From: Pararheinheimera marina
GTDB taxonomy: Bacteria > Pseudomonadota > Gammaproteobacteria > Enterobacterales > Alteromonadaceae
Reading direction: 5' to 3'
Assembly: GCF_042654345.1 (NCBI RefSeq)
Contig: NZ_JBHSGB010000009.1
Location: 62,001-126,000, forward strand
Length of the DNA: 64,000 nt
The stretch's first letter is position 1; every line of letters starts with the position of its first letter. Made by a program: the position numbers and the translations under genes. The notes beneath the pieces were generated by a model. That model was not told the DNA's origin. It was given only the letters and a program-made list of their open reading frames with translations, and searched no databases. Below are positions 50,559 to 58,170 of the stretch, piece by piece.

Positions 50559-51446
50559 ATGCAACACCAGCAAAGTTCTGACTGGCTGCAGGTGGCTGAT
50601 TACCGGTTACATCTGCGGCAGCTGCAGCCTGTTGAGCCCAATGGCCAACGGGTGCTTATGCTGCATGGTGCTATCGAAAACAGCCGGATTTTCTACAACG
50701 AAAAAGGCCGCGGGCTTGGCTGCTTTCTGGCCGATCAGGGCTTTACAGTTTATTGTGCGGATTTTGCCGGGCGAGGGCAGTCCATCCCGGCGGTAAGTCG
50801 CAGCTTCAATCACAGTCAACAGCAACTGATTGCCGACGATATTCCTGCCTTAATTCGACATTTGGCCTTAGCAGGGCCTGTTCATCTGGTGGTGCATTCC
50901 TGGGCCGGTGTGGTGGTCGCAGCGGCACTGGCGCGACAACCTGAGCTGGTGCCACTGGTACGTTCGCTGGTGACATTTGGCTCGAAACGTTGCATCAGCG
51001 TACAAAGCTGGCAGCGCTGGCTTCATATTGATTTGGTCTGGAACCGACTGGCCCCGCTACTGTGTAAGGCGTACGGCTATTTGCCTGCCCGCCAATGGCG
51101 ATTTGGTGCCGACAATGAGCCGGCCCAGTATTTACTCGACACCATTGGTTGGATCCGCGGTGAGCCTTTCGCCGACCCGACAGATGGTTTTGATTATCGG
51201 AGCGCTTGTCAGCCAGTCCGCTGGCCACCCAGCTGGCATTTTGCTGCGGTCAATGATCAACTATTGGGGCACCCGCAGGATGTGCAAGCCTTTCTGGCGG
51301 AAACCGGCCTCAGCAGTGGTCGCTACAGTTTATTGGCGAAAAGTGCAGGCCAGCTGCTGGATTACGACCATATTTCTATGTTGACCGCGCCAGAAGCGCG
51401 GCAGGACCATTTCCCTTTACTCGCGGACTGGCTTCGTGTGCAGTAA
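50559..51446 (+). CDS. Alpha/beta hydrolase
   Basis: 295-residue cytoplasmic alpha/beta-hydrolase fold enzyme. Oxyanion/HG motif LMLHGAIENSR near residue 34, nucleophile elbow VHSWAGV near residue 110, and a probable catalytic His in DYDHISML near 270. Substrate unknown. It starts 3 bases after serB, probably co-transcribed, and its 3' end overlaps the convergent PilZ gene by 30 bases. Confidence 0.88.
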   Translation: MQHQQSSDWLQVADYRLHLRQLQPVEPNGQRVLMLHGAIENSRIFYNEKGRGLGCFLADQGFTVYCADFAGRGQSIPAVSRSFNHSQQQLIADDIPALIRHLALAGPVHLVVHSWAGVVVAAALARQPELVPLVRSLVTFGSKRCISVQSWQRWLHIDLVWNRLAPLLCKAYGYLPARQWRFGADNEPAQYLLDTIGWIRGEPFADPTDGFDYRSACQPVRWPPSWHFAAVNDQLLGHPQDVQAFLAETGLSSGRYSLLAKSAGQLLDYDHISMLTAPEARQDHFPLLADWLRVQ

Positions 51447-53942
51447 CTGCTGGCGCTTCTGACGTTGCTGTTCTGCAAGGCTTGGCGCCACATTATAGCG
51501 AGTCAGCACTTCGTCACTGATATCCTGCACTTCCCCAATACCGACCACGCTCCACAGCTCCTCTTCCAGTACTTTGGCTTTGTGAATGGCATAGGTGCTG
51601 ACATAGCCCAGCTCTTTGGCAATATGCTCAGTGTCGGGCCGGCCTGTGCGTGACAGGAAAATCCGGTACGCAAATAACAGCCCTTGTTGCAGGCTTTCGT
51701 CGACAAAATTCTTGCGCTGATTTGCTGTTGGCAGGTCAAAATCAAATTCAACTTGCAGGCTTTGCTCTGTTTTGTCGTGTTCCGGAATGTAGCGTAAATA
51801 TACTTCGTAGCGGAACGGCAGCTCTTGCCGCTTCATTTTCTTCAGCTGGTTAGCAAATTGCAGATTGGTCGCGTTATTTTTTAGCAGCGGCTGCAGATTC
51901 AGCTCGCCGTCGACCAGGCTGAAGCGTTGTAACAACCTGTGCAAGGAGCTAGGGCTGGCACCTTGGGCCACCACGTCCATATGGTAGCGAATACCCTGGC
52001 GGTGAATGTAAAACACAAAGCAGTTCAGTGCTTTAAGATACATGTTGCGCAAGGCGGGTCCCAAGCCGGGGAATTTAGGTGCTTCTTCTGCCAGGGTCAG
52101 CTTGCTGCGGTTATTGGCAATCAGTTGCTGGAAGAATTGTTTGCCTTGATGATCATTGTTCTTATCGATAATTCGCAGGTTCATGATCAGTTTGTTTTTA
52201 CTGACGGCCATCACTTCGTAGGGTAATTCCAACAGCTTATGTTTGGTGGTGATTTTCTGCATCTGAGGCAAGGTAATTTGCACCTGGTCACCGCGCTCAA
52301 AATCGACTGGTTCGGTGCATTCAACTTGCAGCCCTTTGCTGGAGAAATCGCGGGTAAAACCGCGGACGTCCGCCATTTCACCGTCGCCAACCAACACTTC
52401 AGTCCGATACAGAAAACGGCTTTCCGAGCGCAGGTTGACGTAATGCACTGCGGCCGCCTCAATGGCGGGCAAGCTATCGAGCTTGGCATGGCCAAAAATT
52501 TTCAGCTGATTCAGCAAGCTCTGATCCAGTTGTGTGCGCTGGTACAGGGCAGTGCTCTCTGTGGTGTTAAGTTCAGTCAGGCTGGCAACATAACGCAGGT
52601 CTTTTATAAAGTTAAGGATCAACGGACCTGGGGGTTGATTCAGTTTTTGAATTTCCTGGCTGGCGCTGTTAGGCAGCGAGAGCAGGCTATGCGCATGAGC
52701 CGGATTGGTGCGGGTGACATGCAAATTAAACACCCGCCAGCTGGGTTTTTGTGCACCAAAACCAATAAAGACCTGACGTAATGCAGCTGACTGCGCCAGT
52801 TCATCTGCGGTGGCCGAGTAAAAAAACAGCCGGCCTTTCGCGGCATGGGTAAAGGTATACAGGATGCAGCTTTGGTTGGCACTGGACAAACACTGCTTCA
52901 GCCGGCGGGCAGATAATAATTGCGACAATACGTTCTGGCGCTGCTCATCCTGAAAATAATGCAGTACGGATCTGTTGTTTTCTGTGGTTAACGCACAGAG
53001 TGGGGTGGCTTTGCCCTCATTCACCGCAAGGAACACTGGCAATGTGGTCATGCGTGGCAGGAAAAACTGCTCGTAGCCTTTGACGTAGACCGCTTCGTAG
53101 GTGTTGTCGAGGTTTACCTTGTAGCGGCGTTTGTTGCCGTGAATAAAGTTTTGCAAGAAGTCAGTAAAACCACGCTCATGTACCAGCGGCAAACGCTTCA
53201 GTCGTAAATAAATACCTTTCTCCGCCGGCTCCTGTTCCACCACCTGATAAGGGATGCCTTCCGTCAGGCCAAGGGCAAACTCCTGCTCCAAACCACGGAA
53301 AAAAATAGCCACCTTTTGCCCCGGTGCAAAAGTCATCTCTTTGGCGAGTTTGATTTTGCAGCCCGACACCGACAAGTCGCTGGTGGTGGCCTGTAGCCGA
53401 TCCTGGTTATCCAGAATAAGCTCAATATCAATGGAGAAGTTCATCCGCTCTTCGGAGCGGGTCTGATACTCGGCGAATTTAATTAGCTGAATGGTTTTGT
53501 GTTGTTCCGCTTGGGCGTCTTCTTCTTCCTGGGCTGCAACCAACGGAGAAACGGACGGCATCAGTTTACGTTGAGCCTGCTCTTGCTGATAGCGGACTCT
53601 GTGGTTGTTGCTGGTATTGCTGACGTCTTCGAAGACACCCACGGTATAGCGGCTGTATTGCTTGACCCCTTTCTCAAAGGTGCGGATGGCTACATCATCC
53701 ATGTAATGGGTTTGGCCGTTGTGTTCGTAGGGACGAACTTCGCCATCCACCCGGCCACGTAAATCAATATAATAGGAGCAGGGCTGACCTAAACGTTTCA
53801 GCTCCATCTTGATAAGAAATTGTTTGGACTTAGGCAGATCTTCGGTCAATAGCTTAAACACCTGATCAAAGTCAGGTGTGTTCAGCAGGGGCTTCAAGCG
53901 CTCTATCACCCCTATATGTTCAGCTAAATCGGACGTTGTCAT
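51417..53942 (-). CDS. Large protein with two PilZ domains
   Basis: 841-residue soluble protein with two canonical c-di-GMP-binding PilZ modules. PilZ-1 starts at RSEER near residue 160 and has TSDLSVSGCKI; PilZ-2 starts at RSESR near 503 and has TRDFSSKGLQV, so both RxxxR and DxSxxG halves are kept. The N-terminal region (about 1-110) resembles a PilZ-associated domain with YIDLRGRVDGEVRPY. ATG 53942 (MTTSDLAEHIGVIERLKPLL) is chosen because longer in-frame starts at 54035 or 54119 lack ribosome-binding sites and the last overlaps radA. Conserved beside radA in Alteromonadales; role unknown. No catalytic domain is seen. Confidence 0.82.
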   Translation of the reverse strand: MTTSDLAEHIGVIERLKPLLNTPDFDQVFKLLTEDLPKSKQFLIKMELKRLGQPCSYYIDLRGRVDGEVRPYEHNGQTHYMDDVAIRTFEKGVKQYSRYTVGVFEDVSNTSNNHRVRYQQEQAQRKLMPSVSPLVAAQEEEDAQAEQHKTIQLIKFAEYQTRSEERMNFSIDIELILDNQDRLQATTSDLSVSGCKIKLAKEMTFAPGQKVAIFFRGLEQEFALGLTEGIPYQVVEQEPAEKGIYLRLKRLPLVHERGFTDFLQNFIHGNKRRYKVNLDNTYEAVYVKGYEQFFLPRMTTLPVFLAVNEGKATPLCALTTENNRSVLHYFQDEQRQNVLSQLLSARRLKQCLSSANQSCILYTFTHAAKGRLFFYSATADELAQSAALRQVFIGFGAQKPSWRVFNLHVTRTNPAHAHSLLSLPNSASQEIQKLNQPPGPLILNFIKDLRYVASLTELNTTESTALYQRTQLDQSLLNQLKIFGHAKLDSLPAIEAAAVHYVNLRSESRFLYRTEVLVGDGEMADVRGFTRDFSSKGLQVECTEPVDFERGDQVQITLPQMQKITTKHKLLELPYEVMAVSKNKLIMNLRIIDKNNDHQGKQFFQQLIANNRSKLTLAEEAPKFPGLGPALRNMYLKALNCFVFYIHRQGIRYHMDVVAQGASPSSLHRLLQRFSLVDGELNLQPLLKNNATNLQFANQLKKMKRQELPFRYEVYLRYIPEHDKTEQSLQVEFDFDLPTANQRKNFVDESLQQGLLFAYRIFLSRTGRPDTEHIAKELGYVSTYAIHKAKVLEEELWSVVGIGEVQDISDEVLTRYNVAPSLAEQQRQKRQQLLHTKPVRE

Positions 53943-54050
53943 CTGTGCTGTGATCCGTAGGTCGACTGCCACTTCGTCAATAAAGTGTTGTACATTATGA
54001 ATATTAAAGCTGAAAAGCAATAATCGTGCCTTCATAGAAAAGAGAGAAAA

Positions 54051-55409
54051 ATGGCGAAAACAAAAACCGCCTATGTTTGTAACGACTGTGGTGCTGATTT
54101 TGTCCGATGGCAGGGACAATGTACCGAATGTGGCGCCTGGAATACCATCAGTGAAGTCCGCTTAGCCAGTCAAGCCAAATCGGCTCGTTTTGATGGGTAT
54201 GCCGGTGCTACTGCCGCTAAAGTGATGCGTCTGGATCAGGTGGATCTGCAGGAAGTACCACGTTTCAGTTCTGGCTTTGCAGAATTTGATCGGGTTCTGG
54301 GCGGCGGTATAGTGCTCGGCTCCGCCATCCTGATTGGTGGCAGCCCTGGTGCGGGCAAAAGTACCTTGTTGCTGCAAATTATGTGTGGCCTGGCTCAATC
54401 GGGTAAAGCGCTCTATGTTACTGGTGAAGAGTCATTGCAGCAGGTGGCTATGCGGGCGCACCGGCTCGGGTTACCCACTCAGCAGCTGCTGATGCTGGCA
54501 GAGACCAGTGTCGAAACCATCTGTCAGCTGGCACAGCAGGAAAAACCACGCATTATGGTGATTGACTCCATCCAGGTGATGCAGATGGCTGACATTCAGT
54601 CAGCGCCCGGTTCTGTGTCGCAAGTGCGTGAGAGTGCTGCCTACCTGACCCGTTTTGCCAAGCAGCACAACATAGCCGTCATTATGGTAGGTCATGTCAC
54701 CAAAGATGGTTCACTGGCTGGCCCTAAGGTGCTGGAACACTGTATTGACTGCTCTGTGCTGCTGGATGGCGATTCGGATAACAGGTACCGGACCCTGCGC
54801 AGCCATAAAAACCGTTTTGGTGCAGTCAATGAGCTTGGCGTCTTTGCCATGACAGGCCAGGGTATGAAGGAAGTGAAAAACCCTTCGGCTATTTTTTTAA
54901 GCCGTGGCAAGGAAGACTCGCCCGGTTCAATTGTGATGGTGCTATGGGAAGGTACCCGGCCTTTGTTAGTAGAAATTCAGGGGCTGGTGGATTATTCGCC
55001 ATTGAACAACCCACGCCGTGTCACCTTAGGCATGGAGCAAAACCGTATTTCGATGCTGCTTGCCGTGATGCACCGCCATGCCGGCATTCAGATGGCAGAC
55101 CAGGATGTGTTTGTGAACGTGGTCGGGGGCGTACGGGTCAATGAAACAGGTGCCGATTTAGCCACCTTATTGGCTTTGGTCTCCAGCTTTAAAAACAAAG
55201 CTTTGCCGAATGAACTGGTGGTGTTTGGTGAAGTGGGGTTATCTGGTGAAATTCGCCCGGTGCCCAGTGGCCAGGAAAGGTTAAAAGAAGCCGCCAAACA
55301 CGGCTTTAAGCGCGCGATAGTGCCGCTGGCGAATGCGCCAAAAGAACCTATTGCTGGCATGACAGTGGTTGGGGTGACGAAACTGGCCGAAGCCTTGGAT
55401 GCTGTGTAA
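54051..55409 (+). CDS. radA: DNA repair protein RadA
   Basis: 452 residues (460 in E. coli). Zinc finger CNDCGADFVRWQGQCTECG (Cys-x2-Cys pairs) at the N-terminus; RecA-like ATPase with Walker A GGSPGAGKST near residue 96 and VIDSIQVM; the RadA signature HKNRFGAVNELGVF; C-terminal Lon-protease-like domain with GEVGLSGEIRPV. It promotes branch migration in recombination. Divergent from the PilZ gene, 108 bases apart. Followed by a strong terminator. Confidence 0.97.
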   Translation: MAKTKTAYVCNDCGADFVRWQGQCTECGAWNTISEVRLASQAKSARFDGYAGATAAKVMRLDQVDLQEVPRFSSGFAEFDRVLGGGIVLGSAILIGGSPGAGKSTLLLQIMCGLAQSGKALYVTGEESLQQVAMRAHRLGLPTQQLLMLAETSVETICQLAQQEKPRIMVIDSIQVMQMADIQSAPGSVSQVRESAAYLTRFAKQHNIAVIMVGHVTKDGSLAGPKVLEHCIDCSVLLDGDSDNRYRTLRSHKNRFGAVNELGVFAMTGQGMKEVKNPSAIFLSRGKEDSPGSIVMVLWEGTRPLLVEIQGLVDYSPLNNPRRVTLGMEQNRISMLLAVMHRHAGIQMADQDVFVNVVGGVRVNETGADLATLLALVSSFKNKALPNELVVFGEVGLSGEIRPVPSGQERLKEAAKHGFKRAIVPLANAPKEPIAGMTVVGVTKLAEALDAV

Positions 55410-55429
55410 AGGGTATCCAATCAGCAATA

Positions 55430-55458
55430 AAAAAAGGTGAGCACTGCTCACCTTTTTT
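55430..55458. terminator. Bidirectional terminator between radA and bamD
   Basis: 13-bp stem AAAAAAGGTGAGC (55430-55442) with GCTCACCTTTTTT (55446-55458), loop ACT. Confidence 0.92.
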
Positions 55459-55472
55459 ATTCAGTTCTATGC

Positions 55473-56228
55473 TCAGAAATCAGCACTGTCAGGGAAATTC
55501 AACTTCAGCACTGCTTTGGCGTCGTCCCGCAGTTTGGTCAGGCCAAGCTCATCGTAACTTTCAACCATCAAACGTAATGCTTGTTCTACTTGCGGTGAAT
55601 CACGGTAATACTCCACTACGTATTTGGCACGGTTGGCAGCAGCCAGGTGTGCACCGCGGCGGGTATAGTAGTCGGCAATGATCAACTCATGCCGGACTAA
55701 CTTTTCTTTAATGCTCTGCATCCGCAACTTGGCGTCCTGAGCGTATTTGCTGGTCGGGTAGGTGCTGACCAGAATTTTTAAGTCATCAAAAGCCTGACGG
55801 GTGCTGGCCATATCACGGTCGGCTCTGTCGATACCGACAAACTCGTGGAATGAATTTTCATCTGCTTTTAAGTTGCTCAGACCGCGCATGTAGTAGACGT
55901 AATCCAGATCCGGGTGATTAGGATTCAGCCGGATAAAACGGTCGATGCTGGCCAGTGCCTGTTTGGTATCGCCAGTCTGGTAATAGGCATAAATTAAATC
56001 CAGTTGTACCTGGCGTGATAAAGGCCCGAACGGATAACGGCCTTCCATTGCTTTAAGTAATTCAATGGCCCGGCTATACAAACCAGAGTCCAGCACGTTT
56101 TTTGCTTCGTCATAAAGTTGCTGGGCGCTTTGGTTGGTATTGACCAGTTGCTCGTCAGGAGCCTTAGTTCCGGCGCAGGACGCCAGTGTCAGAGCCATGA
56201 AGATGGCCGCAAAAAAATTCAGTTTCAT
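55473..56228 (-). CDS. bamD: Outer-membrane assembly lipoprotein BamD
   Basis: 251 residues. Lipoprotein signal with lipobox LASC (Cys18) and five tetratricopeptide-like helical repeats that bind BamA and substrate; segments SRAIELLKAMEGRYPFGPLS, DLDYVYYMRGLSN and ADYYTRRGAHLAAANRAKYV are typical. ATG 56228 is chosen; a GTG at 56240 would add four residues before the signal peptide. Divergent from rluD as in E. coli and other gammaproteobacteria. Confidence 0.97.
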   Translation of the reverse strand: MKLNFFAAIFMALTLASCAGTKAPDEQLVNTNQSAQQLYDEAKNVLDSGLYSRAIELLKAMEGRYPFGPLSRQVQLDLIYAYYQTGDTKQALASIDRFIRLNPNHPDLDYVYYMRGLSNLKADENSFHEFVGIDRADRDMASTRQAFDDLKILVSTYPTSKYAQDAKLRMQSIKEKLVRHELIIADYYTRRGAHLAAANRAKYVVEYYRDSPQVEQALRLMVESYDELGLTKLRDDAKAVLKLNFPDSADF

Positions 56229-56356
56229 TGAAAAATCCACTACTACTTTGAGCCTGTTGGCTATTTAGTCCGACGTAAAACCGTTAAACTAGAGCCTTTG
56301 ACGGCCTGATTCTAACTCAGACAGCCGAGTGTGCCCACAGGATAACTGGTTCCGAC

Positions 56357-57331
56357 ATGACAAAACAGCTAAAACTCGCAGAAATTGTTCCCGATCATTT
56401 ATTTGGCAAGCGCTTAGATCAGGTGCTGGCCGAAATGTTCCCGGATTATTCGCGATCCAGAATAAAAGACTGGATCCTGGCGGATTGGGTTCAGGTAAAT
56501 GGCCGGGTCTGCAATACCCCAAGAGAAAAACTAATGGGGGGCGAGGCAATTCAGATTGACGCCCAGTTACCGGATGACGAACGTTTCGAAGCCGAAGCGA
56601 TAGATCTGACTATCGTCTATGAAGACGAGCATATTCTGGTGATCAATAAACCAGCCGGTTTAGTGGTGCACCCAGGTGCCGGTAACCCGGAAGGTACACT
56701 GCTTAACGCTTTATTGCACCATTGCCCGACTATTGCCGAAGTGCCGCGTGCTGGCATTGTTCACCGTCTGGATAAAGACACCACAGGTTTGATGGTGGTG
56801 GCGAAAACCATTCCGGCGCAGGTGCATTTAGTGGATGCGATGCAGAACCGCGAAATTACCCGTGAATATGAAGCCATTTGCCACGGCATTATGACTGCGG
56901 GCGGCACTGTCGACGAGCCCATTGGCCGTCACCCGACCAAACGGACGCATATGGCGGTGACTACGTCAGGTCGCCCGGCGGTAACTCACTACCGGGTGAT
57001 GGAAAAATTCCGTGCTCATACCCGTCTGCGTTTGCGGCTGGAAACCGGCCGTACCCACCAGATTCGTGTGCATATGACCTACATCAACCACCCGTTGGTC
57101 GGTGATCCTGTTTATGCAGGGCGCCCGCGTCCGCCACGTAAGGCCAGTGAGGAGTTACTGGGTATTTTCCGCAGCTTTAAACGTCAGGCGCTGCATGCAG
57201 CCATGCTGCGCTTGGCCCACCCTATTACCAGTGAAATAATGGAATGGCACGCGCCTATACCAGACGACATGGTACAACTGACCTTGGCTCTGCGTGCTGA
57301 TACGGAAGAACACGGTCTGGACTTTGCCTGA
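56357..57331 (+). CDS. rluD: 23S rRNA pseudouridine synthase D
   Basis: 324 residues (326 in E. coli). N-terminal S4-like RNA-binding domain (about 15-75, RLDQVLAEMFPDYSRSRI) and catalytic domain with the active-site Asp in HRLDKDTTGLM near residue 138. It makes the pseudouridines at 1911/1915/1917 in 23S rRNA helix 69. Its stop overlaps the pgeF ATG by one base (TGATG). Confidence 0.98.
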   Translation: MTKQLKLAEIVPDHLFGKRLDQVLAEMFPDYSRSRIKDWILADWVQVNGRVCNTPREKLMGGEAIQIDAQLPDDERFEAEAIDLTIVYEDEHILVINKPAGLVVHPGAGNPEGTLLNALLHHCPTIAEVPRAGIVHRLDKDTTGLMVVAKTIPAQVHLVDAMQNREITREYEAICHGIMTAGGTVDEPIGRHPTKRTHMAVTTSGRPAVTHYRVMEKFRAHTRLRLRLETGRTHQIRVHMTYINHPLVGDPVYAGRPRPPRKASEELLGIFRSFKRQALHAAMLRLAHPITSEIMEWHAPIPDDMVQLTLALRADTEEHGLDFA

Positions 57332-58077
57332 TGACAGCGTTGCTGCTTAAGGCGGACTGGCCGGCTCCCGCTGGTATCCATACCGCCGTCAGCACCCGAT
57401 TAGGCGGAGTGTCTGCTGCGCCTTATGCCAGTCTGAATCTGGGCAGCCATGTGGCGGATCAGCCCGCCTGCGTGATGCAGAACCGTGAGCGGTTCAGGCA
57501 ATTGGCTGCTTTGCCAGCCGAGCCTTGCTGGTTAAACCAGACTCACAGTACGCTCTGTGTCGATATTGAAACGACGGACTTCAGTGCAAGTCCGCCGAAC
57601 GCCGATGCCGCCTTTACCCGTATACCTGGCCAGGTAGCGACTGTGCTGACCGCCGATTGCTTGCCTGTGCTGTTTTGTAATAGCGCCGGTACGGCAGTGG
57701 CGGCTGCTCATGCGGGTTGGCGCGGGCTTTGTGACGGTGTGCTGGAACAGACATTGGCTCGGTTTTCGCCGAATGATGAGTTACTTGTCTGGTTAGGGCC
57801 CGCTATAGGCCCAAGCGCCTTTGAAGTGGGTGATGACGTGCGTACCGCTTTTATCGCCAGGCAAAGTGCCGCCGAGCACGCCTTTATCGCTGTGGCCGGT
57901 AAGCCTGGTAAGTGGCTGGCCGACTTATACCTGCTGGCCCGTTTGCGCCTGCAAGCGACAGGAGTCAGTCAGATCTACGGTGGTGGACTTTGTACCTACA
58001 CAGATCAGCGCCGGTTTTATTCCTATCGACGGGACGGCCAGACTGGCCGGATGGCCTCTTGTATCTGGCTGGACTGA
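57331..58077 (+). CDS. pgeF: Peptidoglycan editing factor PgeF (laccase-domain protein)
   Basis: 248-residue YfiH-type copper/zinc laccase-domain protein. Signatures: STRLGGVS near the N-terminus, NQTHS metal site, LTADCLPVLF and AAHAGWRGL with the metal-binding Cys and His, and the C-terminal GGGLCTYTDQRRFYSYRRDG. The family is linked to correct peptide composition of peptidoglycan and to purine nucleoside phosphorolysis. Translationally coupled to rluD. Lies before clpB, the same order (rluD-pgeF-clpB) as in E. coli. Confidence 0.95.
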   Translation: MTALLLKADWPAPAGIHTAVSTRLGGVSAAPYASLNLGSHVADQPACVMQNRERFRQLAALPAEPCWLNQTHSTLCVDIETTDFSASPPNADAAFTRIPGQVATVLTADCLPVLFCNSAGTAVAAAHAGWRGLCDGVLEQTLARFSPNDELLVWLGPAIGPSAFEVGDDVRTAFIARQSAAEHAFIAVAGKPGKWLADLYLLARLRLQATGVSQIYGGGLCTYTDQRRFYSYRRDGQTGRMASCIWLD

Positions 58078-58104
58078 TCTAAGTCAAATTTTTGACGTTT
58101 TCTG

Positions 58105-58133
58105 CTTGAAAAAACAACGGTCAGGCGCAATCT
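58105..58133 (+). promoter_or_regulatory. Sigma-32-type heat-shock promoter of clpB
   Basis: -35 CTTGAAA (58105-58111), 14-base spacer, -10 CGCAATCT (58126-58133), against the consensus CTTGAAA and CCCCATNT. The mRNA start would lie about 30 bases before the clpB ATG. A dyad GTCAAA/TTTGAC (58083-58096) lies just upstream. Confidence 0.8.
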
Positions 58134-58170
58134 TAGCAATCAACAGCAAAATTGATTTGCGGAGATGTTT

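Noticed and set aside
58083..58096. GTCAAA/TTTGAC dyad as a pgeF terminator
   Set aside because: AT-rich 6-bp arms with a two-base loop cannot form a stable terminator; it could at most be an operator before the clpB promoter.
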